Shown: piece by piece, positions 1 through 5,842 of the stretch
Layout: each line of letters begins with the position of its first letter
Position numbering within the stretch: the stretch's first letter is position 1
Source: an uncultured Muribaculaceae bacterium
Lineage (GTDB): Bacteria; Bacteroidota; Bacteroidia; Bacteroidales; Muribaculaceae
Length of the DNA: 5,842 nt
Reading direction: 5' to 3'
Assembly: GCA_947178235.1 (NCBI GenBank)
Contig: CAMWXQ010000081.1
Span: 1-5,842 of the forward strand
Program-made: the position numbers and the translations under genes
The notes under the pieces: model-generated
Told to the model about the DNA's origin: nothing
Seen by the model: only the letters and a program-made list of their open reading frames with translations
Database searches by the model: none

Positions 1-38
1 CGCCTTGCCCTCTTGTCTCGTGGGCGCGGCTATGGGTA

Positions 39-1199
39 TCACAGACTGTTGCGGAACCGGGGGGGGCCCGGGGGGATGCGCTGGGGGGGGGCGGGGTAGA
101 GCGTGTTGCCGTCGACGCGGTTGAGGCGGAATCCGCAGAACTTGCCCGAGGCGTCGAAGTACCCGAGGCCGTCGCCGTTGGCGAGATTGGCCGTGAGGCG
201 CGCCGTGATGGTGCGGTCGGTCGAGGCGGTGACGGTGCCGACATTCTCGCCCATCGCCTTAGGGGTATGGATGGCGGCGATCCCCCCGCGCGGGGCACGC
301 CCCGTGAGGAAGTATGGGGTAAAACCGCGGTTGAAGGCCTTGGATGGGTCCGGCGTGAACGAGCAGCGCGAGCGGCCCGCCGAGGCGCGCTCATAGCGTC
401 CACCGCTCTCGGCGACAATCCTGTCGAGGATGCGCGAGTAGTGGGCAACGGCGTTGACTACATAGTCGGCCTCTTTGAGGCGCCCTTCGATCTTGAACGA
501 CGAGACCCCGGCGTCGGCCATCGCGCCGATCGACTCGGAGCGGTTGAGGTCGCGGAGCGAGAGGAGGTGCTTGTCACGCACGAGGATATTCCCGTCCGCG
601 TCGGTGAGGTTGAACGGCAGTCGGCAGATCTGGGCACACTCGCCGCGGTTGGCGCTGCGTCCGCCGGCCATGGCCGATGCACGGCAGTCCCCGCTGTACG
701 ATACACACAGGGCTCCGTGGACAAAGGCCTCGATCTCGACCCCGGGGTCGGCCTCGTGGATGGCGCGGAGCTCGTCGAGCGAGAGCTCGCGGGCGGGGAC
801 GACACGCGAGAATCCGAGCGAGTGGAGCCATCGGGCTTTCGCGGGGGTGCGGATGTCACACTGGGTCGAGGCGTGGAGATCTATCGGGGGAAGGTCGGCG
901 CGGAGCAGCCCGAGATCCTGGACGATGAGAGCATCGACGCCGACGCGGTAGAGCTCGCGGACGAGGCGCTCGACATCGGCTATCTCGTCGTCGTAGACAA
1001 TGGTGTTGACGGTGGCGTAGACCTTGACGCCGAAGGGGTGTGCGGCCTCGACCACGCGCGCGATGTCGGCCACCGAGTTGGCGGCGGCACGTCGCGCCCC
1101 GTGGCTGTCGGGGCCTATATATATTGCGTCCGCCCCGGCCTGGATGGCGGCGATGGCGATGTCGGCATTGCGGGCGGGGGCGAGAAGTTCGAGCTTCAT
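39..1199 (-). CDS. rlhA: U32-family protein, RlhA/YdcP-like 23S rRNA C2501 hydroxylase, C-terminally shortened
   Basis: A 386-residue protein of the U32 'collagenase-like peptidase' family. The signature is at residues 157-172 (E-x-F-V-H-G-A-L-C-x-S-Y-S-G-x-C). Four cysteines, C165, C172, C188 and C192, match the conserved set needed by E. coli RlhA, which hydroxylates C2501 of 23S rRNA; the U32 peptidase label is historical. From memory, the N-terminal ELLAPAR, the HASTQCDIRT block at 109-118, RSANRGEC at 181-188 and SFKIEGRLK at 234-242 align far better with YdcP/RlhA than with YegQ/TrhP. E. coli RlhA has about 650 residues. Here a stop follows RFRNS, just where the family continues into its C-terminal domain, and the last ~20 codons lie in C-runs giving an odd proline-rich tail. 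Either a frameshift or sequence error, or a truncated gene; 38 bases remain, too few to decide. The ATG at 1199 gives the expected N-terminus. Family assignment is firm; the substrate is inferred. Confidence 0.88.
   Translation of the reverse strand: MKLELLAPARNADIAIAAIQAGADAIYIGPDSHGARRAAANSVADIARVVEAAHPFGVKVYATVNTIVYDDEIADVERLVRELYRVGVDALIVQDLGLLRADLPPIDLHASTQCDIRTPAKARWLHSLGFSRVVPARELSLDELRAIHEADPGVEIEAFVHGALCVSYSGDCRASAMAGGRSANRGECAQICRLPFNLTDADGNILVRDKHLLSLRDLNRSESIGAMADAGVSSFKIEGRLKEADYVVNAVAHYSRILDRIVAESGGRYERASAGRSRCSFTPDPSKAFNRGFTPYFLTGRAPRGGIAAIHTPKAMGENVGTVTASTDRTITARLTANLANGDGLGYFDASGKFCGFRLNRVDGNTLYPAPPQRIPPGPPRFRNSL
59..96 (+). repeat. G-tract cluster (possible G-quadruplex or sequence artefact)
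   Basis: Four G-runs occur in a row on the plus strand: 8 G (59-66), 6 G (70-75), 9 G (83-91) and 4 G (93-96), separated by 3, 7 and 1 bases. This fits the G3+N1-7 quadruplex pattern. The runs lie inside the 3' end of the rlhA-like gene, on its template strand, and encode the PAPPQRIPPGPP tail. Nothing similar occurs elsewhere in the window. They sit near the window edge, immediately before the premature stop, so miscalled homopolymers are a serious alternative. Confidence 0.6.
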
Positions 1200-1262
1200 T
1201 GTTAACGATGGTTAATTAATACTCCTACGTTCAAATGCGGCCACTTATTGCATCGGTGTGAG

Positions 1263-1293
1263 CAAATATATTGTTAAATTTGCGTGACTCAAA
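1263..1293 (-). promoter_or_regulatory. Bacteroidetes-type promoter for the rlhA-like gene
   Basis: Read on the minus strand, TTTG (1293-1290) is followed after exactly 19 bases by TATATTTG (1270-1263). This matches the Bacteroidetes primary sigma factor consensus TTTG-N19-TAnnTTTG at every specified base. Transcription would begin near 1258, leaving a leader of about 60 bases before the ATG at 1199. The -33 half lies just upstream of the rhamnosidase ATG on the opposite strand, and the spacer contains that gene's candidate -7 element. The match is seen directly; activity is inferred. Confidence 0.7.
1275..1282 (+). promoter_or_regulatory. Candidate -7 element for the rhamnosidase gene
   Basis: TAAATTTG matches the Bacteroidetes -7 consensus TAnnTTTG exactly. 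The only nearby -33-like sequence is ATTG at 1247-1250, which is imperfect and 24 bases away, longer than the usual ~19. Transcription would begin near 1287, giving a leader of only about 17 bases before the ATG at 1304. It lies wholly inside the spacer of the opposing promoter, so if both work they probably exclude each other. A chance match in AT-rich DNA is possible. Confidence 0.4.
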
Positions 1294-1303
1294 CCTGTCC
1301 GCC

Positions 1304-3610
1304 ATGAAACTTCTGACCCTACCCTATCTCATCGCCCTGCTCACTTCCCTCTGCATCGCCTCTGCGGAGGCCACGAACCTCCCCGCGCCGTTCGAGGGAG
1401 CCGATTGGATTGCGATGGATGCCGATTCGACCATCATATTCCCGCACATACACCTGCTCGGGGCCAAGTCGCAGAAGGGGAAGTCGTTGAAGGTCTACGA
1501 GATGCCTGTTCTCTCCAAGCGCGTCCATCTGGACGGCGAGGTGAAATCGGCGACGGCATACGTCAGCGGCCTCGGCCAGTACGAGCTGTATGTCGACGGA
1601 CAGAAGGCGGATACCCTCTTCCTCGACCCGGGGTGGACGATGTACAACAGGCGTCTGCTCTACAACAAAATAGACGTGACACCGCTCATGAGCGGCAAGG
1701 ATGAGGTTGAGCTCGCCGTATGGCTCGGCAACGGAATGTACAACATCCCATTGAAAGGGTATCACAAGATGGGAGGCTCGTGCGGGGCGCCGAAGATGAT
1801 ACTGGCCGTCGACATCGAGTATGCCGACGGCTCGCGCAGGAGAGTCGTGAGCGACGGATCATGGATCGCCTCGGAGAGCCCCGTGAGGTTCACGAGCATA
1901 TATGCGGGGGAGTGGCACGACGCCTCGTTCGAGGGGACGCGGCGCCCCGCCGTAGTCACCCGACCGCACTGGGATGTCCCGATCGTCGAACAAACCGCAG
2001 GGACAAGGGTGAGGTACCACAGCGAGACCCCCGCAAAGAAAATCGGGCCCAACCTATATGATTTCGGCAAGAACGGCTCGGGAATCGTGCGCCTTGACGT
2101 CAAGGGTGAGCGCGGTGCAAGCGTGACGGTGAAACCCGCCGAGATATTGAAGGACGGAGCCGTATATCAGCGCAGTATGCCGGGGTATCAGTGGAAATAT
2201 ACCCTCGCGGGTGAGCCCGAGGGGGAGACATGGCAGCCGCGGTTCTCCTACACCGGCTTCCGATATGCCGAGGTCACCGCCGACCCCAGTGTCGAGGTCA
2301 TCGGGGTGACAGGTATACACACGACGGCCGATGTGGCCGAGGCGGGGAGCTTCGAGTGCTCGGACACCCTAATGAACCGCATCCACGACCTCATAGACCA
2401 AGCCATCAGAAGCAATATGGTGAGCATCACCACCGACTGCCCGACGCGCGAGAAGCTCGGGTGGCAGGAGCAGAACCATCTGATGGCGGCCTCGATGATG
2501 TACCGCTACGATGTACGCGACCTCTTCAACAAGATTGCCGACGACCTGGACGACTCTCAGCACGAGGACGGGGCGATACCGACCATTGCGCCCGAGTACA
2601 CCATGTTCCAGGCGGGGAGCGGATTCGAAGACACACCCGAGTGGGGAGCGTCGTTCATCCTCTGCCCGTGGTACACATATGTGTGGTATGGCGACAGTAC
2701 GGCGATGGCCCGCCACTACGGGGACATGAAACGTTATATCGACTATCTAGGGTCGCGCGCCGAGGAGGGGATACTCGACTACGGGCTCGGTGACTGGTTC
2801 GACATCGGGCCCGAGCGTCCGGGCAAGGCGCAGCTGACGAGCGTGGCGCTGACGGCCACGGCGATCTATCACCTCGAACTCGCGACTATGGCCGAGATCG
2901 CCCGCACACTGGGCCACGGCGAGGACGCCGAGGCGTTCAAGACCGAAGCCGACCGCGTGGCCGAGGCGTTCAATGCCCGATTCCTCAACCATACCGACAA
3001 GGTTTACGAGAACGGGAGCCAGACGGCACTCGCAATGGCTCTCTGCTGCGGCCTGGCCGAGAAAGGGTGCGTGGTCCCCGAGACTATGCAGGCGCTCGTA
3101 GCCGACATCGAGGCGAGGGGGAATGCCGTGACGGCTGGCGACATCGGATACAAGTATCTCGTGGAGGCTCTGACCGAAAATGGCGCCGATTCGCTGCTCT
3201 ACGCGATGAACACGGACGACAGCCTCCCGGGGTACGCATATCAACTCCGCGAGGGGGCCACGGCGCTGACCGAGAGCTGGCAGGCATACGACAATGTCTC
3301 GAACAACCACATGATGCTCGGGCATCTGATGGAGTGGCTCTACGGGGGCATCGGCGGTCTGCGACAGGCCGACGGCTCGACCGCTTGGGAGAGGGCCGTG
3401 ATAGCGCCGCGGATGGTCGGGGATATGAAGTGGGCGCGCACATCGCTCATGACCCCGCACGGGAGGCTCGCCTGTGAGTGGAGCCGCGACCCCGTCGCGG
3501 GCACATGGAGCCTCTCGGCAACCATCCCCGCGGACACCACCGCCACAATCCACCTCCCCGACGGCAGCACAAGGGAGGTCGGCGAGGGACGGCACTCGTT
3601 TGAAAATTAA
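1304..3610 (+). CDS. Exported GH78-type alpha-L-rhamnosidase
   Basis: A 768-residue glycoside hydrolase expected to remove terminal alpha-L-rhamnose from plant or microbial glycans by inversion. Residues 1-23 form a signal peptide with a hydrophobic core and an A-E-A cleavage site, so the protein is probably periplasmic. An N-terminal beta-sandwich covers about 90-145 (Y-x-L-x-V-D-G, then W140-L-G-N-G-M-Y). A Bac_rhamnosid-type domain includes YDFGKNGSG at 252-260. The (alpha/alpha)6 catalytic domain spans about 345-690, and a C-terminal beta-domain follows. In the catalytic domain, D378-C-P-T-R-E383-K-L-G-W gives the likely general acid E383. EWG is at 446-448, GDWFDIGP at 496-503, and TESW gives the likely base E657; H669 lies in NNHMMLG. 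The reading frame is open from a TTG at 1271, but the ATG at 1304 starts directly at the signal peptide, and 1271 abuts the promoter elements. No SusC/SusD genes are visible. Family is firm; the natural substrate is unknown. Confidence 0.9.
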   Translation: MKLLTLPYLIALLTSLCIASAEATNLPAPFEGADWIAMDADSTIIFPHIHLLGAKSQKGKSLKVYEMPVLSKRVHLDGEVKSATAYVSGLGQYELYVDGQKADTLFLDPGWTMYNRRLLYNKIDVTPLMSGKDEVELAVWLGNGMYNIPLKGYHKMGGSCGAPKMILAVDIEYADGSRRRVVSDGSWIASESPVRFTSIYAGEWHDASFEGTRRPAVVTRPHWDVPIVEQTAGTRVRYHSETPAKKIGPNLYDFGKNGSGIVRLDVKGERGASVTVKPAEILKDGAVYQRSMPGYQWKYTLAGEPEGETWQPRFSYTGFRYAEVTADPSVEVIGVTGIHTTADVAEAGSFECSDTLMNRIHDLIDQAIRSNMVSITTDCPTREKLGWQEQNHLMAASMMYRYDVRDLFNKIADDLDDSQHEDGAIPTIAPEYTMFQAGSGFEDTPEWGASFILCPWYTYVWYGDSTAMARHYGDMKRYIDYLGSRAEEGILDYGLGDWFDIGPERPGKAQLTSVALTATAIYHLELATMAEIARTLGHGEDAEAFKTEADRVAEAFNARFLNHTDKVYENGSQTALAMALCCGLAEKGCVVPETMQALVADIEARGNAVTAGDIGYKYLVEALTENGADSLLYAMNTDDSLPGYAYQLREGATALTESWQAYDNVSNNHMMLGHLMEWLYGGIGGLRQADGSTAWERAVIAPRMVGDMKWARTSLMTPHGRLACEWSRDPVAGTWSLSATIPADTTATIHLPDGSTREVGEGRHSFEN

Positions 3611-3611
3611 A

Positions 3612-3656
3612 GAATAATAAGATTTATAAATCTTATATGACTTATAAGACTTACAT
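3612..3656. repeat. Degenerate 9-bp tandem repeat array (consensus GACTTATAA)
   Basis: Five consecutive 9-bp units fill most of the 69-bp gap between the rhamnosidase stop and the dehydrogenase start: gaataataa, gatttataa, atcttatat, gacttataa and gacttacat. Against GACTTATAA they match at 7, 8, 6, 9 and 7 positions. The unit contains TTATAA, itself a palindrome, so the array also generates dyad symmetry. The array is sharply AT-rich next to GC-rich genes. Its function is unknown: terminator, operator or a family of dispersed intergenic repeats are all possible. Confidence 0.6.
3617..3636. terminator. Perfect 20-bp AT-rich palindrome, possible terminator or operator
   Basis: The 20 bases are exactly self-complementary about a centre between 3626 and 3627, starting six bases after the rhamnosidase stop codon. 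A second, 8-bp palindrome (CTTATAAG) is at 3641-3648. As RNA the first would form a loopless or small-loop A/U hairpin, weaker than a typical GC-stemmed terminator and with no clear T-tract, so termination is uncertain. A dimeric protein's binding site upstream of the next gene is equally possible. Confidence 0.35.
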
Positions 3657-3679
3657 AAACCATTGACAACTAATTTATT

Positions 3680-4852
3680 ATGGATAACTTCTCCTTCTAC
3701 ACCCCCACGCGCTACAAGTTCGGGCGCGGGGTCGAGAATATGGTCGGCGAGATGGCCCGCAACGAGGGCTGGCGTACCGTCCTGATCATCTACGGCGGCG
3801 GGTCGGCCATTCGCTCGGGTCTGCTCGAAAAAGTCTGCACCTCGCTCTCACAGGCGGGTGTCAGCTTCGTGACATTCGGCGGCATCAAGCCTAATCCCAC
3901 CGACGGCCCTGTGCGCGAGGCCATCGGGATGTGCCGCCGATGCAATCCCGACGGAATCATTGCGGTCGGGGGCGGGTCGGTCATCGACACGGCCAAGGCC
4001 GTGGCCGCGGGATTCTACCACGACGGCGACTTCTGGGACTTCTTCGCGGGCAAAGCCCCAGTCGAGAAGGCTCTGCCCATCGGTGTGGTGCTGACCATCC
4101 CCGCCGCCGGGAGCGAGGGGAGCGGCAACGCCGTGATAACCAACACAGAGACGGGGCAGAAAATCAGTATCCGCACCGAGTTTGTACTGCGCCCCGTGTT
4201 CTCGCTCCTCGACCCCGAGCTGACCTACACGCTCCCCGCCGCACAGACCGCAGCGGGCATCGCAGACATGATGGCCCACATCATGGAGCGGTACTTCACC
4301 ACCACAGAGGGGGTCGAGGTCACAGACCGCCTGGCCGAGGGGCTGCTGATGGCAATCATGGATCAGGCCAAGGTCGTGATGGCCGAGCCGGAGAACTATG
4401 ACGCCCGCGCCAATATCATGTGGAGCGGGACACTGGCACACAACGGCATCTGTGGCTGCGGACGGCGCGAGGACTGGGGCTCGCACGGCCTCGAACATGT
4501 CCTGTCGGCCGAGTATGGCGTGACCCACGGCGCGGGACTCGCCGTGGTCTTCCCCGCGTGGATGACCTTCATGGCATCGCACAAGCCCGCGAAGGTCGCC
4601 CAACTCGGTCAGCGCGTCTTCGGCATCCCCGCCGACCTCTCGCCCGAGAAGGGAGCATTGGAGACCGCCACGAAGTTCCGCGGGTTCTTCAAGAGCCTCG
4701 GCCTCCCCACGACCCTCGGGGAGCTCGGGATCGAGGGCGCGGACTTCGGGTATCTTACACGATGCTTCCTCCGCGACAAGGGAAATCCCTTCAAGGGTTA
4801 CATGACTCTCGGCCCCGAAGAGGTCGAGGCGATATACCGACTGATGGTGTGA
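3680..4852 (+). CDS. YqhD-type iron-containing alcohol dehydrogenase, probably NADPH-dependent
   Basis: A 390-residue group III alcohol dehydrogenase, expected in the cytoplasm and expected to reduce aldehydes to alcohols. Metal ligands D196, H200, H269 and H283 each sit exactly two residues after those of E. coli YqhD (D194, H198, H267, H281, from memory). The nucleotide-binding region shows YGGGS at 38-42 and GGGSVIDTAKA at 97-107. The YGGGS loop and K161 resemble the residues that bind the NADPH 2'-phosphate in YqhD, so NADPH is favoured. PAAGSEGSGNAV at 141-152 is also typical. Length matches the family (about 387) and the ATG gives the expected N-terminus, so the gene looks intact. It lies 69 bp after the rhamnosidase on the same strand, with no clear promoter between them, so read-through is possible. 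The true substrate cannot be read from sequence: butanal-type aldehydes, methylglyoxal or lactaldehyde are candidates. Confidence 0.92.
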   Translation: MDNFSFYTPTRYKFGRGVENMVGEMARNEGWRTVLIIYGGGSAIRSGLLEKVCTSLSQAGVSFVTFGGIKPNPTDGPVREAIGMCRRCNPDGIIAVGGGSVIDTAKAVAAGFYHDGDFWDFFAGKAPVEKALPIGVVLTIPAAGSEGSGNAVITNTETGQKISIRTEFVLRPVFSLLDPELTYTLPAAQTAAGIADMMAHIMERYFTTTEGVEVTDRLAEGLLMAIMDQAKVVMAEPENYDARANIMWSGTLAHNGICGCGRREDWGSHGLEHVLSAEYGVTHGAGLAVVFPAWMTFMASHKPAKVAQLGQRVFGIPADLSPEKGALETATKFRGFFKSLGLPTTLGELGIEGADFGYLTRCFLRDKGNPFKGYMTLGPEEVEAIYRLMV

Positions 4853-4917
4853 ACCCGCACGGGCACACGGACGTTCATTAGACAGAACAGAAAATCAACC
4901 CAATATCCCAAGAGACA
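4853..4917. other. Short intergenic gap without a recognised promoter or terminator
   Basis: I found no TAnnTTTG element on the plus strand. The only dyad is a 4-bp CCCG/CGGG pair around 4855-4864, too weak to call a terminator. The last ~40 bases before the malate dehydrogenase ATG are A-rich and lack a Shine-Dalgarno sequence, which is usual for Bacteroidetes. The two flanking genes may therefore share a transcript, but this is only suggested by the absence of signals. Confidence 0.4.
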
Positions 4918-5842
4918 ATGAACTACCTGACAACAGACAAGCTGGTCATCGTCGGCGCCGCCGGCATGATCGGCTCGAACATGGCCCAGACGGCCATAAT
5001 GATGAAGCTGACCCCGAACATCTGCCTCTACGACCCCTATGGGCCCGCTCTCGAAGGCGTGGCCGAGGAGCTGCTGCAATGCGGCTTCGAGGGGCTCAAC
5101 CTCACCTATACCACCGACGTGAAGGAGGCTCTGACAGGCGCCAAGTATATCGTCAACTCGGGTGGCGCCGCGCGCAAGGCCGGGATGACCCGCGAGGACC
5201 TGCTGAAAGGTAACGCCGCCATCGCCGAGCAGTTCGGCAAGGATGTGCGCACCTACTGCCCCGACGTGAAGCATATCACCGTCATCTTCAACCCCGCCGA
5301 CATCACGGGCCTCATCACCCTGCTCTACTCGGGGCTGAAACCCTCGCAGGTTACCACACTCGCCGCACTCGACTCGACCCGCCTGCGCAACGAGCTCGCC
5401 AAGAAGTTCGCCATCCCCGCCGACCTCATCGCCAATGCCCGCACCTATGGCGGCCACGGCGAACAGATGGCGGTCTTCGCATCGACCGCGACAGTCGACG
5501 GCAAGCCGCTGACCGAAATCATCGGTACCGAGAAGCTCCCCGACGGCGAGTGGGAGGAGCTGAAAGGGCGCGTCATCCAGGGTGGCAAGCGCATCATCGA
5601 ACTGCGCGGCCGCTCGTCGTTCCAGAGCCCCTCGTTCCTATCCATCGAGATGATCGCCGCTGCCATGGGAGGCGCCCCCTTCCGCTGGCCCGCAGGCGTA
5701 TATGTCAACAATGACCGCTTCGGCCACATCATGATGGCGATGGAGACCACCATCTCGAAGGATGGCGTGACCATCAAGCCCATCAATGGCACACCCGAGG
5801 AGGACAAGGAACTCGAACAGAGCTACAAGCACCTCTGCACCC
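4918..5842 (+). CDS. mdh: Malate dehydrogenase, partial (3' end beyond the window)
   Basis: Interconverts malate and oxaloacetate with NAD(H). In Bacteroidales it works mainly in the reductive branch from oxaloacetate through fumarate to succinate and propionate. The 308 codons present carry the Rossmann motif G13-A-A-G16-M-I-G19, and D39 at the end of the second strand indicates NAD rather than NADP. Substrate arginines R86 and R92 lie in ARKAGMTRED. The catalytic pair is D152 (with R155, in LDSTR) and H180 (in TYGGHGEQ). The sequence is very close to Bacteroides homologues of about 333 residues, down to the RGRSSFQSP and RWPAG blocks, so roughly the last 25 residues are missing off the right edge. 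The ATG at 4918 gives an N-terminus (MNYLTTDKLVIVGAAG) matching those homologues. No internal damage is visible. Confidence 0.95.
   Translation, partial: MNYLTTDKLVIVGAAGMIGSNMAQTAIMMKLTPNICLYDPYGPALEGVAEELLQCGFEGLNLTYTTDVKEALTGAKYIVNSGGAARKAGMTREDLLKGNAAIAEQFGKDVRTYCPDVKHITVIFNPADITGLITLLYSGLKPSQVTTLAALDSTRLRNELAKKFAIPADLIANARTYGGHGEQMAVFASTATVDGKPLTEIIGTEKLPDGEWEELKGRVIQGGKRIIELRGRSSFQSPSFLSIEMIAAAMGGAPFRWPAGVYVNNDRFGHIMMAMETTISKDGVTIKPINGTPEEDKELEQSYKHLCT

Noticed and set aside
267..1205. 312-residue plus-strand open frame opposite the rlhA-like gene
   Set aside because: It is antisense to a gene with clear family motifs. GC-rich codon usage leaves few stops on the opposite strand, and the translation shows no recognisable domain.
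1222..1226. AGGAG (minus strand) as a ribosome binding site for the rlhA-like gene
   Set aside because: It lies about 22 bases from the ATG, too far for a Shine-Dalgarno interaction, and Bacteroidetes rarely rely on one.
1340..1375. Lipoprotein signal at Cys17 of the rhamnosidase
   Set aside because: The residue before the cysteine is Leu rather than Gly, Ala or Ser, so no proper lipobox; the A-E-A site at 21-23 fits ordinary signal peptidase cleavage better.
2747..3595. 282-residue minus-strand open frame opposite the rhamnosidase
   Set aside because: Shadow of the coding strand; low-complexity Arg/Gly/His-rich translation without a domain, covering the catalytic part of the GH78 gene.
3663..3668. 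TTGACA resembling a classical -35 box before the alcohol dehydrogenase
   Set aside because: A -10 box at normal spacing would fall inside the gene, and Bacteroidetes primary promoters do not use this hexamer.
3848..4603. 251-residue minus-strand open frame opposite the alcohol dehydrogenase
   Set aside because: Lies opposite the conserved metal-binding region of a complete gene; the His/Gly-rich translation mirrors GTG, CAC and GGC codons on the real strand.
4798..5457. 219-residue minus-strand open frame spanning the gap and the malate dehydrogenase
   Set aside because: Opposite the highly conserved mdh sequence; its Gly/Val/Glu-rich translation is the complement of GCC, GAC and CTC codons.
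1..5842. CRISPR array, tRNA or rRNA gene, insertion sequence or phage remnant
   Set aside because: No spaced direct repeats, no recognisable RNA gene and no transposase or integrase motif were seen; nearly all of the window is occupied by the four genes.

Overview
The window most likely comes from a GC-rich member of the Bacteroidales (a Muribaculaceae- or Alistipes-like gut bacterium, possibly a metagenomic contig). Three things point there. The malate dehydrogenase has the sequence style I know from Bacteroides homologues. The one well-formed promoter matches the Bacteroidetes TTTG-N19-TAnnTTTG consensus. None of the starts has a well-placed Shine-Dalgarno sequence. The exact family is a guess.

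Layout: the left part (39-1199, minus strand) is a U32-family gene closest to RlhA/YdcP, the 23S rRNA cytidine hydroxylase. It ends early, beside a run of G-tracts near the window edge, so only the U32 half of the usual ~650-residue protein is present. A 104-bp divergent intergenic region (1200-1303) follows, with two oppositely directed -7 elements 4 bp apart. On the plus strand, 1304-3610 encodes an exported GH78-type alpha-L-rhamnosidase. Next comes a 69-bp AT-rich gap holding a degenerate 9-bp repeat array with a perfect 20-bp palindrome, then a YqhD-type iron-dependent alcohol dehydrogenase (3680-4852). After a 65-bp featureless gap, a malate dehydrogenase gene (from 4918) runs off the right edge, lacking only its last residues.

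How they fit together: three of the four genes are core metabolism or rRNA modification, plus one glycan-degrading enzyme. The rhamnosidase would release L-rhamnose in the periplasm. The NADPH-type aldehyde reductase could in principle handle aldehydes such as the lactaldehyde made from rhamnose, and malate dehydrogenase belongs to the fumarate/succinate fermentation branch. These links are inference: no SusC/SusD pair, rhamnose catabolic gene or regulator lies in the window. I found no mobile element, CRISPR array, tRNA or rRNA, and no convincing new system. The points most worth checking are the interleaved divergent promoters, the 9-bp repeat array and the broken end of the rlhA-like gene.
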